Origin: Pigoraptor vietnamica
Lineage: Eukaryota > Opisthokonta > Filasterea
NCBI GenBank assembly: GCA_943704525.1
Contig: CALSCQ010000512.1
Span: forward strand, 1-22,335
Length of the DNA stretch: 22,335 bases
Reading direction: 5' to 3'
In this document: piece by piece, positions 1-9,270 of the stretch
How the letters are laid out: every line of letters begins with the position of its first letter
Numbering within the stretch: the stretch's first letter is position 1
The notes under the pieces: generated by a model
What the model saw: only the letters and a program-made list of their open reading frames with translations
What the model was told of the DNA's origin: nothing
The model's database searches: none
Made by a program: the position numbers and the translations under genes

Positions 1-265
1 CGTTTTGGGAGTCGAGGAATTTTTTTTTTCTAACGAGCTCGTGAAAAAACGAGTTGAACCGACGAAAGTCGTGTATTTTGTACACGGGAAATTGACCTTG
101 CCGGACAAAGGGATAAGTACCTTTGATGAGAGGTAGCTTGTTACATGAGCGGCGCGCTTTTTGTGATTATTTAGCCGTTTGCGGAGGATGCATTTGTTCG
201 CCCCTCTCACTTGCTGCAAGGGGCGCGCAAGAATTTTCTGTTTAAGTTCTCAATGTGCGCATAGA

Positions 266-1814
266 ATGAGCGGGCCATCCTCGCCGTCCGCCGCGCCCAT
301 TGACAGTCCCACCAGCGAGGGCGATCAGGTCGCGCTCGTGGCCTTGGCAGCGCGTGCTTTGACTACAGAGAACATAGATTGCATGGCGGGCGAGCGAACC
401 ACGGGATGTGCCGGGCGTTTATGTGTCGCCCTGTGCGGTGGCCGTGCACCGGGCGATAAAAATACTGGTGCCCCTCCCGCTCAATACGCGCACCGCGGCG
501 GCGCGCCTCGCGGGGATCGACGTGAACGCTTTTCACAGGCTCGTCGTGGTGTGGCGTGGGCGCGAACACGTGAGGAGACGCACGACGGCCGAGACGGGAC
601 CGCACGTTTGTGACATGCCTGGCGCGACCGGCGTGTCGAACGACCATGCATTGACCGACGTGCAAGGCGACGGGCCGACGGCCGAGGTGGGCCCACGCAA
701 CTGGGACGTGCCCGCGTCCAACGACCGCGACATGAACGACGCACAGGGCGACGGGCCGACGGCCGACATGGGCCCACGCAACTGGGACGTGCCCGCGTCC
801 AACGACTGCGACATGAACGACGCACAGGGCGACGGGCCGGCGGAAGATGTGAGCCTTGAAGGCGACTGCAGCGCGCACTCGGATGCGGCCACACGGGCGG
901 GTGCGTCTGATGCGTCAGACGCCTCCATCGGCGGGGATGCGCCCGGTGCCGACGGTAACGGCGCATCTGCGAGCGCGGAGGCGAGCCGCGCCGGCGCCAA
1001 CTGGACGGTGCGGATCTCGCTCAATGCAACCGCCGCAGAAGTTCGCGCCTGCGCAAATGCGCTTCGCGCCGTCGTCACGGATGTGGCCACGAAGGCGTAC
1101 TTTGCGCGTGACTGGCGCGCTTCCCCTGCGAGCACGGCGCTGCACAACGGGCTGACCGACGCCTTGCTGCGATGGCCGAAGGCGGGCGTCGTCGTGGCAG
1201 CACTCGAGGTGCTCGGCATCGATGTGTCGATGGCACTGCGCCTCCGCGAAACCGCCAAGAACCGGCGCCCCCTGCCGAGGTTAGTGCCAATCCGACCGCA
1301 TGGCGCCGTCGAGTCGCTGCCGAGCCAGCCACTGGCCGCGCAGGACCCGAGCACCGCCCTCATGGCCCAGTTGGAGGCGCAGGAACGCGTCGCATCGGCT
1401 GTCCGCGCCCGCGCGCGTTCCGAGGGGCCCATGCCGTTCGACCTGACGTCTGCCGACCCTGCCGTCGCCGCTTTCGAAGCCAAGGTGTTGGAGGCCCTCG
1501 TCGACAACGTAATGTCCGTCTATGGCGTTGGCGGCGCCCGCAAGCGCACCGGTCCCGCCGAAGCCGTTCGGTCCGTCATTGCGGCGGCCCGCTCCGTCCC
1601 CGGTCCCGGCCCTATCCAACTGGCCATGGACGACTTGCGTCTCTTTGCGGACATCGCGGTTGCCGGTGATCACGCCACCGGACAGGACGCGCTGCATCGC
1701 CTGCGCGCATTCTATCACTTTGGGCAAGCCATGGGCCTCGTAAATGTACTGCAGCAAGGCCCAGGCCGTGCAAAGAAATCGACGCAGGGCATTTTAAATA
1801 AACCGACGCAATGA
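266..1814 (+). CDS. hypothetical protein, 5' end uncertain, internal tandem repeat
   Basis: I do not recognise the family. A frame rich in G/C third positions runs from 378 to the stop at 1812-1814 with no early ATG; its first in-frame ATG is at 615, giving 399 aa. A coding-like stretch in another frame starts at ATG 266 (MSGPSSPSAAP...). The two can be joined by splicing: donor CAG|GTCGCG at 329 with acceptor CATAG at 377 gives 499 aa, and donor 433 with acceptor TTTCACAG at 538 also works. I favour the first because coding-like codon use already covers 378-614, although its 49-nt intron would be shorter than any other in the window. The protein is Ala-rich, with a low-complexity acidic middle carrying the 27-residue repeat and a helical-looking C-terminal half. 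No transmembrane segment or catalytic motif is visible. AATAAA overlaps the last codons (1797-1802). Start at 615 is the conservative alternative. Confidence 0.6.
666..851 (+). repeat. 81-bp in-frame tandem repeat, two copies plus a partial third
   Basis: Copies at 666-746 and 747-827 are nearly identical, differing at only a few bases. Each encodes 27 residues beginning GDGPTA and ending NDAQ. A third copy begins at 828 and diverges after about eight codons. The unit length is a multiple of three, so the frame stays open, and the close match of the copies suggests a recent duplication inside the coding region. Confidence 0.9.
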
Positions 1815-2141
1815 ACTCTTTCTGCATTCGCGCGCAATCGCATGACCCCCGCCTTCCAACGCAAGTACAATAGCCATTGCGGGTCGTGGACTCAGTGTCG
1901 GCTGTGCCGATGGAGCCGCTGTGCCTGCTGTTTGAGTCGCCGTCGGAGCGAGCGCCGTGGGACGAGTTGCCATCGCCATCCCCATCTAAATCGTTGCTCG
2001 TCCGTGGGCTGCAGGGACTCTTCCGCACCCGTGTCGTCAGGGTCAGTACGCGCCGCTGTCGGCGCCGCCGGCGACGCCCTCCAAAAGGTTCGGACGTGTC
2101 GTCGCTTCCACAGTCGGCCTACTGCGCGGGGGGTCACGGAC
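1815..2141. other. spacer without a supported gene
   Basis: No recognisable gene. An open frame starts at ATG 1910 (MEPLCLLFESPSERAPWDEL) with coding-like codon use for about 40 codons. It then turns into Arg-rich sequence and runs into the GT repeat. It could be a first exon or chance in GC-rich DNA; I give it about 0.15. Confidence 0.4.
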
Positions 2142-2245
2142 GTGTGGTATGTATATGTATATGTAAGTGTGTGTATGTGTGTGAGTGTGTGAGAGAGTGT
2201 GTGTGTGTGAGGTGTGCAGTATGTGTATACGTGGTGTGTGTGTGT

Positions 2246-2276
<31 letters not shown>

Positions 2277-2277
2277 G
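2142..2277 (+). repeat. (GT)n-rich microsatellite
   Basis: An interrupted GT dinucleotide tract with short TATG, GAGA and GTATAC interruptions. The purest part is 2233-2276. It lies about 330 bp upstream of the metal-transporter start and pairs in inverted sense with the CA tract at 2361-2553. Confidence 0.95.
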
Positions 2278-2360
2278 TCTAAATATAGAACGGAACCTGA
2301 AGTTGTTACATCACTCACGAGGTTGTGGCCCACGAAGTTGTACAATCCCACTCGCCATAG

Positions 2361-2419
2361 CCACACACACAAACAGAGAGCATACCAGCCACATACTCAC
2401 ATACAGACACAGACACACG

Positions 2420-2464
<45 letters not shown>

Positions 2465-2468
2465 CACG

Positions 2469-2523
<55 letters not shown>

Positions 2524-2553
2524 CACACACAACACACACACACACACATACAC
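2361..2553 (+). repeat. (CA)n-rich microsatellite
   Basis: An interrupted CA dinucleotide tract, purest at about 2418-2520, ending just before the TATA-like element of the metal-transporter gene. Long His/Thr frames through it are artefacts of the repeat. Confidence 0.95.
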
Positions 2554-2559
2554 AGCGCA

Positions 2560-2565
2560 TATAAG
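2560..2565 (+). promoter_or_regulatory. TATA-like element (TATAAG) upstream of the metal transporter
   Basis: TATAAG lies 46-51 bp before the ATG at 2611. A start of transcription about 25-30 bp downstream would leave a short 5' leader. The call is inferred from position and sequence only. Confidence 0.35.
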
Positions 2566-2610
2566 CTAGATCGGCGTACTCCAACACGGCGAGCACCTTG
2601 CCAAGGACAA

Positions 2611-5012
2611 ATGGCTGACGTCGCCGTTCTTCGTCCCGCGGCCGGCGCCGCCATTACAACTGTCGAGGTAATTACATTCACCAAGCAATGTGCGCATTCA
2701 CTCGAGAGGGACTTTCGGTCGCATTTATACAACAACCTCTTCGATTTTCGCAGTCTTCGTGCTGCGACGACCCCACGTGTGCCGATGGCCGCACCGCCCG
2801 CCCAAAGACCTCGCTTCTTGCCAAGAAGTACGGCCGCGGGAAATCTCGTGCTGCCGTGCGCTCTTCGTCCTCGTCGCAAACTGAAGCACCCTCCGACGAT
2901 ACTACCGGTCCCAGCGAGAATGTCGTGGACGGTTCACTCGCGGCTGCCCCCAACGACGATACGGGCGTCGACCACGCGGCTGGCGCGGGTGTGAGTGCGC
3001 GTGACGTCCCTGTGACGGCGGCGGAAAGCGGTGCCGGTGTGCCTACAGTGGCCGCGAGTGAGGGCGACGGGAACGTTGTCGTTGCGCTCACGGTGGAGAG
3101 CTGCTGCGAGGACGTCACGTGCCCGTTTGACGCGCCGAACTGTCCGAACATCAAGGCGCGCGAAGTGGAGCGCGAGGTGCGTTTTTAGATCCTTGCGAGT
3201 GTTTTGGGGAAGGTCCGCCCGTGTCGCGTGCGCGTGTCAGCGTGTGTGCAATGTGACGGGATGTCCATTCCGCTTATTGCCACTCTTTAATGCGCAGAGG
3301 AAGGACGCCGAGCGCGCCCTGTGGCGTCGTCGTGCGCTGTACCTTGCCATCTTCACCGTCGCCTACAACATCGTGGAGGGAATCACGGGCATTGTGTTTG
3401 GACTCGACGACGACTCGTTCTCGCTCGTCGGCTTCGGCTTCGATTCGATCATCGAGGTGGGAGACAGCCGCAAGCGAGCGAATGCACATATCTCCATCGC
3501 TGTAATCGCTTTCACGCATCCTCTTCTCCATTCGTCATGCAAAACCTTCCGTCGCACGGCGCGCAAGTCTCTCACATTAAGTCTCGCACTCCCATGGAAC
3601 ACGCCGCGCACACATTTTCATCGCTCTTTTCGCGCCCCGTAGGTCTTCTCCGCTTTCATCGTCCTCTATCGGCTCTCGGCGGAGTTTGGCAAGCGCGTCG
3701 TTGAGAAGGAAGCGCTCATTGCTAGAGAGCGGCTGTGCGCTCGCGTGATTGGGGGCCTCTTGTGTGCACTGGCGGCCACTGCCGTCGGTGGCGCCATTTA
3801 CAAGCTCGTAACACGCGGGATGCCCAGTACTGGACTTCCAGGACTACTCGTGGGTTGCTGCGCTGTAACGCCCATGGCTCACGTGCCGTTACGTTGGGTT
3901 CGCTCTCGCTTTGCTTCACACAAGCAAGTTTCCCACGAGCTCGCGTGCTCGTTTCGTCGCGGATACTTTTTTTTAGAATTATTGTTTGTCGGGTCGTCAT
4001 GAAAACTGCGTGCATCCGCGCCTTACCTCTGTGCGCTTGTGTTCGATTCCAGGTGTCTGCAGCGTCGCTCTCGTTCATGTTTTTCCTGTACTACTTCAAG
4101 ACGAAGGCCGCCAATGTCCTCAACAGCATGGTATGGGTCCGAGAACTCCCTCCCTTCTCCTCCCTCGCTTCTCCTCTACCTCCCCGCCCCCCACCTCTTC
4201 CCTCTTCCCTCGCACCCTTTTCCCAACTTGATTGTCACTGGGGTCATTCGCCTGTCTCTCACTCGGCTCGCAATCGCGCGTTGGCTACGAAACCCTTATG
4301 TCGCGGCATGCTTGTTACGAGATGCGAACCGTGTGTTGCTTGTTATGTTCTGCGCAGACCATTCGCAAGGATGCGATGTGTTCGCTCGGGTGCATACAGC
4401 TCTCCGTCGTCCTCTTCGTGGGCAGCCTCATCTTTTATCTCGTCGAGAAGGTGAGCCGTGCGCACGTGACATTCGGCCGAAATGTGCGAATAATGCGCAT
4501 CCGACAGTGTGCCGATTGTGCAGCGCGACACAATTCTCAACATCTCTTCTCAATCCTTCCCTTTTCCCGCCAACGCACACGCGCACACGCACTGTCCCAC
4601 CGACAACTCGCAGTATTCGCACTCGAACGCCACGTGGTGGCTCGACGCCGTCGCCACCGTTCTCATCGCACTTCTCATCGCCAAAGAGGGCATCGAGACG
4701 CTCCGCGCCGCGTCCCGTGAAGACTTTGACGGCGGCTGCGGCTGTTGCGAGGTCCCAACGGTGCGCCCCTCTCAGCCTAATGCGTCTGCAATGTCGCGAG
4801 CCCCTCGTCGCGGACCGGCGCAGCGCGCGGGCGCTCGGGTCGTGCGTGCGTGCCGTCAGTGGCGCATCAGAAGCGGCCAGCGCGGTCGCCGCAACGGACA
4901 GAGCACGAGTGACGGCCCTGCGGAGAATGGCCACGCGATGGACGCGACTGTTGTGGTGAACATCGACGGCGGTGGCACCGACACTGTGGAGCCTACGTTG
5001 CAGAGCGCCTAA
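2611..5012 (+). CDS. cation diffusion facilitator / TMEM163-like metal transporter (7 exons)
   Basis: Seven exons join in frame: 2611-2667, 2754-3176, 3298-3456, 3643-3849, 4053-4130, 4358-4450 and 4614-5012, giving 471 aa. All six introns are GT-AG and phase 0. Six hydrophobic segments lie at about 173-196, 202-222, 248-268, 280-297, 317-336 and 346-362. The TM2 motif GFGFDSIIE (D209, E213), TIRKDAMCSLGC before TM5 (D313) and WWLDAVATVL in TM6 (D350) match the CDF branch typified by bacterial cation transporters and TMEM163, which moves Zn2+ or related ions out of the cytosol. Residues 1-160 are a variable cytosolic region with two similar cysteine clusters (SCCDDPTC, SCCEDVTC), and a GCGCC cluster follows TM6. 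The metal and the membrane are not determined by sequence. Some intron could have been missed in the long last exon, which has a low-complexity Arg-rich tail. Confidence 0.88.
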
Positions 5013-5103
5013 ATGGGAGGCTGCGACTACGTGGCATCAGTGATGCGTTCTAGTCTGATGCCCTCTCATTGAATGAACAGGCCGCTGGTGGCTGCTTGTC
5101 TCA

Positions 5104-5241
5104 TCTTATGGCCTGTTGTGCGGATTCTTCGGTTTGAGCCAAACGTTTACCTAGTAGCGCCAGTGCAGCGAATCTTATCGCCTGTCGTGCGAATTCTTCG
5201 GTTTGAGCCAATCGTTTACTTCGTAGCGCCAGCGGGGCGAA
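5104..5241 (+). repeat. 69-bp tandem duplication in convergent 3' spacer
   Basis: Copies at 5104-5172 and 5173-5241 share most bases, including TTCTTCGGTTTGAGCCAA. They lie between the ends of the convergent metal-transporter and kinase genes, so they would fall in one or both 3' untranslated regions. The frame from ATG 5073 stays open through both copies (62 codons), but this is expected for a unit of 69 bp and I do not call a gene. Confidence 0.9.
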
Positions 5242-5245
5242 GGAA

Positions 5246-5255
5246 AATAAATAAA
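5246..5255 (+). promoter_or_regulatory. overlapping AATAAA polyadenylation signals for the metal-transporter gene
   Basis: AATAAATAAA contains two overlapping canonical hexamers about 235 bp after the stop at 5012, followed by an A-rich stretch. No closer AATAAA was seen. Confidence 0.5.
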
Positions 5256-5328
5256 ATATAGTGCAAAAAGCGGAAAAAAAAAGCGGAAAAAGGAGCAAAA
5301 AATGAAAATGGCTCATGCTATGGTCACA

Positions 5329-8300
5329 TCATATCGCAAAGCCCAGCGCGGCGCAGTCCCCGCGGCACTGGTCGGCGACCTCCTTCCGGATCTTCGCGTC
5401 CGCAATCGACTCGAGGTACGCGACAACCTCCCTCTGACGGCGCTCGTTGTGCGCCCGGTCGTAGAGCTCAAACCGGGCAAACACCTGGCCGGGTGACAGG
5501 CTGTGCGGGCACCGGACAACGTGCGGGTGGGCGTCCGTGCCGCAATCGATGAAACACCACCCGCAAAAGCCGCACCCGCATCCGCACGCGATGGCAAAGC
5601 ACCCGTCAAAGTCCAGAACCGCATGCCGGCACCGCGGGCACTTGAGCGTCAGAATGTTTTCCGCAATGTGCGCCCGGTGGCCACGTACGGTCTCCGCAGC
5701 CGTCGCTCGTGCTGCGCGCTCCCGCTCCTCCTGGAGCCGCCGCTCCCAGCGACCGTCGTTCTCGGCAATGAGATCGCTCTCGCGCAGCTTCCACACGGCC
5801 TCCATGAGTCCAGTGTAGAAATCCGCGGGGACCAATTCGGCGACGCGCGCCAGGGAATAGGGCGCGTCGCAACCGGCAGTCGCGCACGTGACGTTGCCGG
5901 CGCTCCTTCGCAGCGCATCTGCCGACGCGGGCGCGCTGAGCCCCGCTACGTAGGGCGACAGGCACTCGCCACAAACAAAGTGCTGGGTGTCCTGCGCGCA
6001 AACAATTCCCTCGCTCTCCCCAAACTGCTGAAAGCACACAGCGCACGTGCGCAAGATTCCTTCGGTGCCTCCCACAGAGACGGCTGCCACAAAGAACGCG
6101 TGCGAGAGAAGGTCACGCGAAGACGGGCGCCTGTTCGGCGCGCATCCGACGATGGACGACACCAACGTTGCCAGATCATCGTCGCACCCCATCGGCAGAG
6201 CGAGCCTGGCGCCCGCGGCCAAACTGAGAGGGAGAGCGCGCAGGAGATGGCCGTTGACCGGAGGGTAAATCACGTCGAGCACGGTGAGCGCAAACGAGAA
6301 CACGTCCGACGACGACGTCGCGGGACTGCCCTTTAGCACCTCCGGTGCGACGTACGCCTCCGTCCCGACGACCCCAACCCTTGTAGTCGCTCGAATGGTG
6401 GACGTGCGCGTCGCAGTATCTTGGCTCACGTCAAAGTCACCGAGGATGCCGCGCCCCTCGGCGTCCACGAAGACGTTCTGTGGCTTGACGTCGCAGTGCA
6501 CGATACCGGCGTGGTGCACGTACTCGAGCCCCCGAAGGGCGCCGAGCAGCGCGCGACGCCGCAAGCCGTCGCTTGGTGCCGTCGTTTCCACCCACCGCAG
6601 AATGTTTCCGTGCGGATAGAGTGGCATCTCGATAAACCCACACGGCTGTCCCGACACGTCGTCCACGAAGAAGCGAGTGACCTCGACGACGTGCGGGTGG
6701 CGCAGGCGAGCGAGACGACGCGACTCCCGGAGGAACCGGCGGAAATCGCCCGTGGCCGCAAGCGCAAACTGCTTCAGCGCCCGCACTTGCCCCGCCGACG
6801 AGCTGACGCGCAGCACCGTGTGGCGAGAGTCGCGACCGCCGGTCGAGATGTGCTCCTGGACCGCATATTCGAGAAACTTGGCTGTTGGCGAAAAGAGGGG
6901 ACCCATTTCCAGGCCCGTCGCCAGATCGATTGCGCGGCACTGCAGGCGGAGCTCAGGGAAGAGGTCGCCGGCCATTCGAAGCAGGTGAAGGCACTCGGCT
7001 TCGAGCGCGTTGGCCGTCTCGCGGCGCTTGCGTTCGCCCGCGTCCTTCTGCGCCTTCATTCTGTCGACCTTGGCCGCGTCCTTTCTCAGCGTGGCAAGCT
7101 GCAGTTCAAGCGATGCCTCCTGAAGTGCAGCGAGGTCCCTTTGCAACTCCCGAAGCAGCTTCTGCGCGTCGTCGTCCGTTGGGGCCGTCGCGGCGCCGCT
7201 TACATAGCAGCGGAGACGGTCTGCGAGTTGGACCAGTCGCGGCACAGCATCGCTCGCACGGGTTACTTCGTCCAAAGCCACCTCAAGCGCGGCTTGCACG
7301 CAGCAGGCCGCGTCGATCATCCCGTCGATGGGAGGAGGGCCCAGCTTCGCAGCCTCATCGTTCGCATCCGCGACGGCGTCAGAGAGTGCGTCGCACAAAC
7401 CGCGCGCCTCGTTACCAGCTTCTTCGATCACAGCAGCGGGGCACTTCTTCGTGCGCGGATTCGACAGCACCGCCCCCATGTTGGCAAAGTGCTGTCCCAA
7501 CTTCTTGGCAGCCGCATCCGCCAGCGCCATGGGTCCTTCGAGCGCGCCCTTGCGGTCATTTATCCAGTCGTCGTACGCGTCAAGGGCCGCTGTGACAGCG
7601 CCGAGGGCGCCCTCGGTCTCCCAGGTGCCCTCGGCGCTGTCCGCCGACTCGAGGGCTCCCGATTCGTGCAACGACGCCGATATGGCCGTGCAGGAGTGGG
7701 CAATGGCCAGCAGCGACTTGCTGGGGTCCTTGTGGTACGCGTGGGCCGCGAGCACGTCCACGCGCGCTACCAGTTCGTCGCGGCACAGGTTGCGATGGGC
7801 GACAAGCGGCGCGAGGTCGGCCGCGTTCACGCACGCACGAATCGCCTCTTGAGCGGCGTTGAACTCGGTTTCCGCCGCCACGGCGCGTTGCAAAGCGTCG
7901 CGCTGCTTCGTGCGGAGGCCGGGCAACTTACCCGCGGCGACCATGCCTCGAAAACAGTCAAGCAGCACCTCAACGCCCTCTCTACCGTTCCCGCGCAATA
8001 CTCCTCCCACTTGCCGCGCTTTCGCCCACTCGAGGGCGATGTCGTAGACAGGCGGTCGCTGAAGGGCTTCGTCCCTCTCCTCGAGCAATTGCTTGCGTTC
8101 CCGCACGTAACGATCGTTACGTTCCTGCGCCTTCTTGTATTTGCGTTCAAGCTCGTCCCTCTCCCTGCGTAGTTGGTCCTCCGTCTCCACATCTTCGTCA
8201 GCTAGCTCACCGTCCACGTGCTCGCTCTCTGCCCGACCACGCCGAGGGTTGTCGTGGCGATGTGGAGGCACTGCAGACGGTGAATTCAGACGAAACCGAG

Positions 8301-8331
8301 TCAACGCGTGATGAAACCAACTGAATACTCT
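5329..8331 (-). CDS. coiled coil - protein kinase - RING/IBR (RBR-like) fusion protein
   Basis: One uninterrupted frame; residues are counted from the TTG at 8304 (991 aa). Residues about 40-82 and 380-435 look like coiled coils, with a helical region between. A kinase domain follows at about 495-740: AXK lysine K511, helix-C RESRR, catalytic HCDVKPQN (D605, K607, N610) where HRD is usual, GDFDVS (D623) where DFG is usual, and YVAPE (E655). The glycine loop is weak. A zinc region follows: C754xxC757, C769, H775FxC778xxC781, C807, C812, then CPRC 889-892 and a Cys/His-rich GCGCGFCGWC stretch to H934. This resembles RING1 plus IBR/RING2 of RBR E3 ligases. No ATG occurs before residue 121, yet the coiled coil before it looks coding. 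The frame opens at 8331 just after CGATTAG, a possible acceptor. A candidate 33-nt first exon is 8811-8779 (MAIVLAAVSPT, donor GTGCGT). Both enzyme activities are inferred. Confidence 0.82.
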   Translation of the reverse strand, partial: RVFSWFHHALTRFRLNSPSAVPPHRHDNPRRGRAESEHVDGELADEDVETEDQLRRERDELERKYKKAQERNDRYVRERKQLLEERDEALQRPPVYDIALEWAKARQVGGVLRGNGREGVEVLLDCFRGMVAAGKLPGLRTKQRDALQRAVAAETEFNAAQEAIRACVNAADLAPLVAHRNLCRDELVARVDVLAAHAYHKDPSKSLLAIAHSCTAISASLHESGALESADSAEGTWETEGALGAVTAALDAYDDWINDRKGALEGPMALADAAAKKLGQHFANMGAVLSNPRTKKCPAAVIEEAGNEARGLCDALSDAVADANDEAAKLGPPPIDGMIDAACCVQAALEVALDEVTRASDAVPRLVQLADRLRCYVSGAATAPTDDDAQKLLRELQRDLAALQEASLELQLATLRKDAAKVDRMKAQKDAGERKRRETANALEAECLHLLRMAGDLFPELRLQCRAIDLATGLEMGPLFSPTAKFLEYAVQEHISTGGRDSRHTVLRVSSSAGQVRALKQFALAATGDFRRFLRESRRLARLRHPHVVEVTRFFVDDVSGQPCGFIEMPLYPHGNILRWVETTAPSDGLRRRALLGALRGLEYVHHAGIVHCDVKPQNVFVDAEGRGILGDFDVSQDTATRTSTIRATTRVGVVGTEAYVAPEVLKGSPATSSSDVFSFALTVLDVIYPPVNGHLLRALPLSLAAGARLALPMGCDDDLATLVSSIVGCAPNRRPSSRDLLSHAFFVAAVSVGGTEGILRTCAVCFQQFGESEGIVCAQDTQHFVCGECLSPYVAGLSAPASADALRRSAGNVTCATAGCDAPYSLARVAELVPADFYTGLMEAVWKLRESDLIAENDGRWERRLQEERERAARATAAETVRGHRAHIAENILTLKCPRCRHAVLDFDGCFAIACGCGCGFCGWCFIDCGTDAHPHVVRCPHSLSPGQVFARFELYDRAHNERRQREVVAYLESIADAKIRKEVADQCRGDCAALGFAI

Positions 8332-8450
8332 CTAATCGACGGAACCAACAGAGTTGATGCAGACGCAAAGGAACCGTTGGCGTCAGTGACTGACAGTGAG
8401 CCGCATGCACCAACACACCCACCCCACTGCACACCACACACTCGACATAC

Positions 8451-8481
8451 TCACACGCACACGCACACCCACACACATGTG

Positions 8482-8515
<34 letters not shown>

Positions 8516-8530
8516 CACACACACACACAC
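8451..8530 (+). repeat. (CA)n microsatellite, probably in a 5' intron of the kinase-RBR gene
   Basis: CA repeat, which reads GT on the strand of the kinase gene. The other minus-strand genes here mostly carry such GT tracts inside introns, so this tract fits an intron between an upstream start exon and the exon beginning near 8331. Confidence 0.85.
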
Positions 8531-9270
8531 ATGAGGAACAACATTGAGGTACCGAACTGCCGGAAACCAAACAGTCATTGTAACGAAACGGTGTACCACT
8601 CTCCGTTCCCGAAAACAGCCGCGCATCTGTCGCACAACATGGGCATGTCAGCAATAAGAAATCCACATACTTGCTCCTCCTGTTACCGCTAACGCGAACT
8701 GAAACGCCGACGGAAGCAACCCAACTTTTCGCACAAAAGTGAGGTCAAACGAAAGAGCGCTTATTGTGACGGACGCACAGTGGGTGAAACTGCCGCCAAA
8801 ACAATCGCCATGGGTGGAAGGGCCCGTAGATGCCAGCGCTACATTTGCATACTCAGGCAGTTATCAGCCAACAGGTGTAACATGACGCACATCCGGGGTG
8901 GTAGGATGAACTCGGTAATGCTTGCACAAGTGGTTGTCCTGACACACGGGTTTCAGACACGTCGTTTGGTCGGCAAGTTGGCACAAAGGCAGAATGAACG
9001 GCATTTTCATAACTTACGACTCCGCAAAGAGTATACGCGGCCGCATCAGGGAGGGGCTCACAGAGACGCGCGGAAAGAAATTGGGCGACAGAACGAAAAA
9101 CGAGAGACTGAAAGTAAAAAGAGAAAACGAAAATTCAAAGCGACGAGCACGCGCACGCAAGATGGAAAGCGTACATGGAGTCAGACGAGCGCCTATACAG
9201 CCGGTCACATTGCAGCGACGACGGCATATCGAGAAGGAGAGAGGCGAGCGCGAGCGGGCGACACGGGCTT
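8531..9270. other. spacer between phosphodiesterase stop and kinase gene, with possible small exons
   Basis: No long gene is visible. On the minus strand a strong polypyrimidine acceptor (TTTTTACTTTCAG) precedes 9107, and a consensus donor GTAAGT follows 9018. The 90 nt between are open in one frame (30 codons). A second candidate, ATG at 8811 to donor GTGCGT at 8778, could begin the kinase-RBR protein. Either may be a 5' exon of that gene. The plus strand is purine-rich at about 9058-9145. Confidence 0.35.

Noticed and set aside
533-1507. 324-codon open frame on the minus strand
   Set aside because: It is antisense to the first gene, low in complexity (Ser/Ala-rich), and has no domain; it mirrors the coding bias of the other strand.
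2185-2569. Long Thr/His or Cys/Val frames through the dinucleotide repeats
   Set aside because: CA and GT repeats are open in most frames, so these frames carry no evidence of coding.
5073-5261. 62-codon open frame with two 23-residue repeats
   Set aside because: The frame is kept open by a 69-bp duplication. It lies in a 3' spacer, and its end runs into the A-rich polyadenylation region.
6421-8172. 583-codon open frame on the plus strand
   Set aside because: It is antisense to the kinase-RBR gene, has no recognisable domain, and is explained by the strong G/C third-position bias of the real gene.
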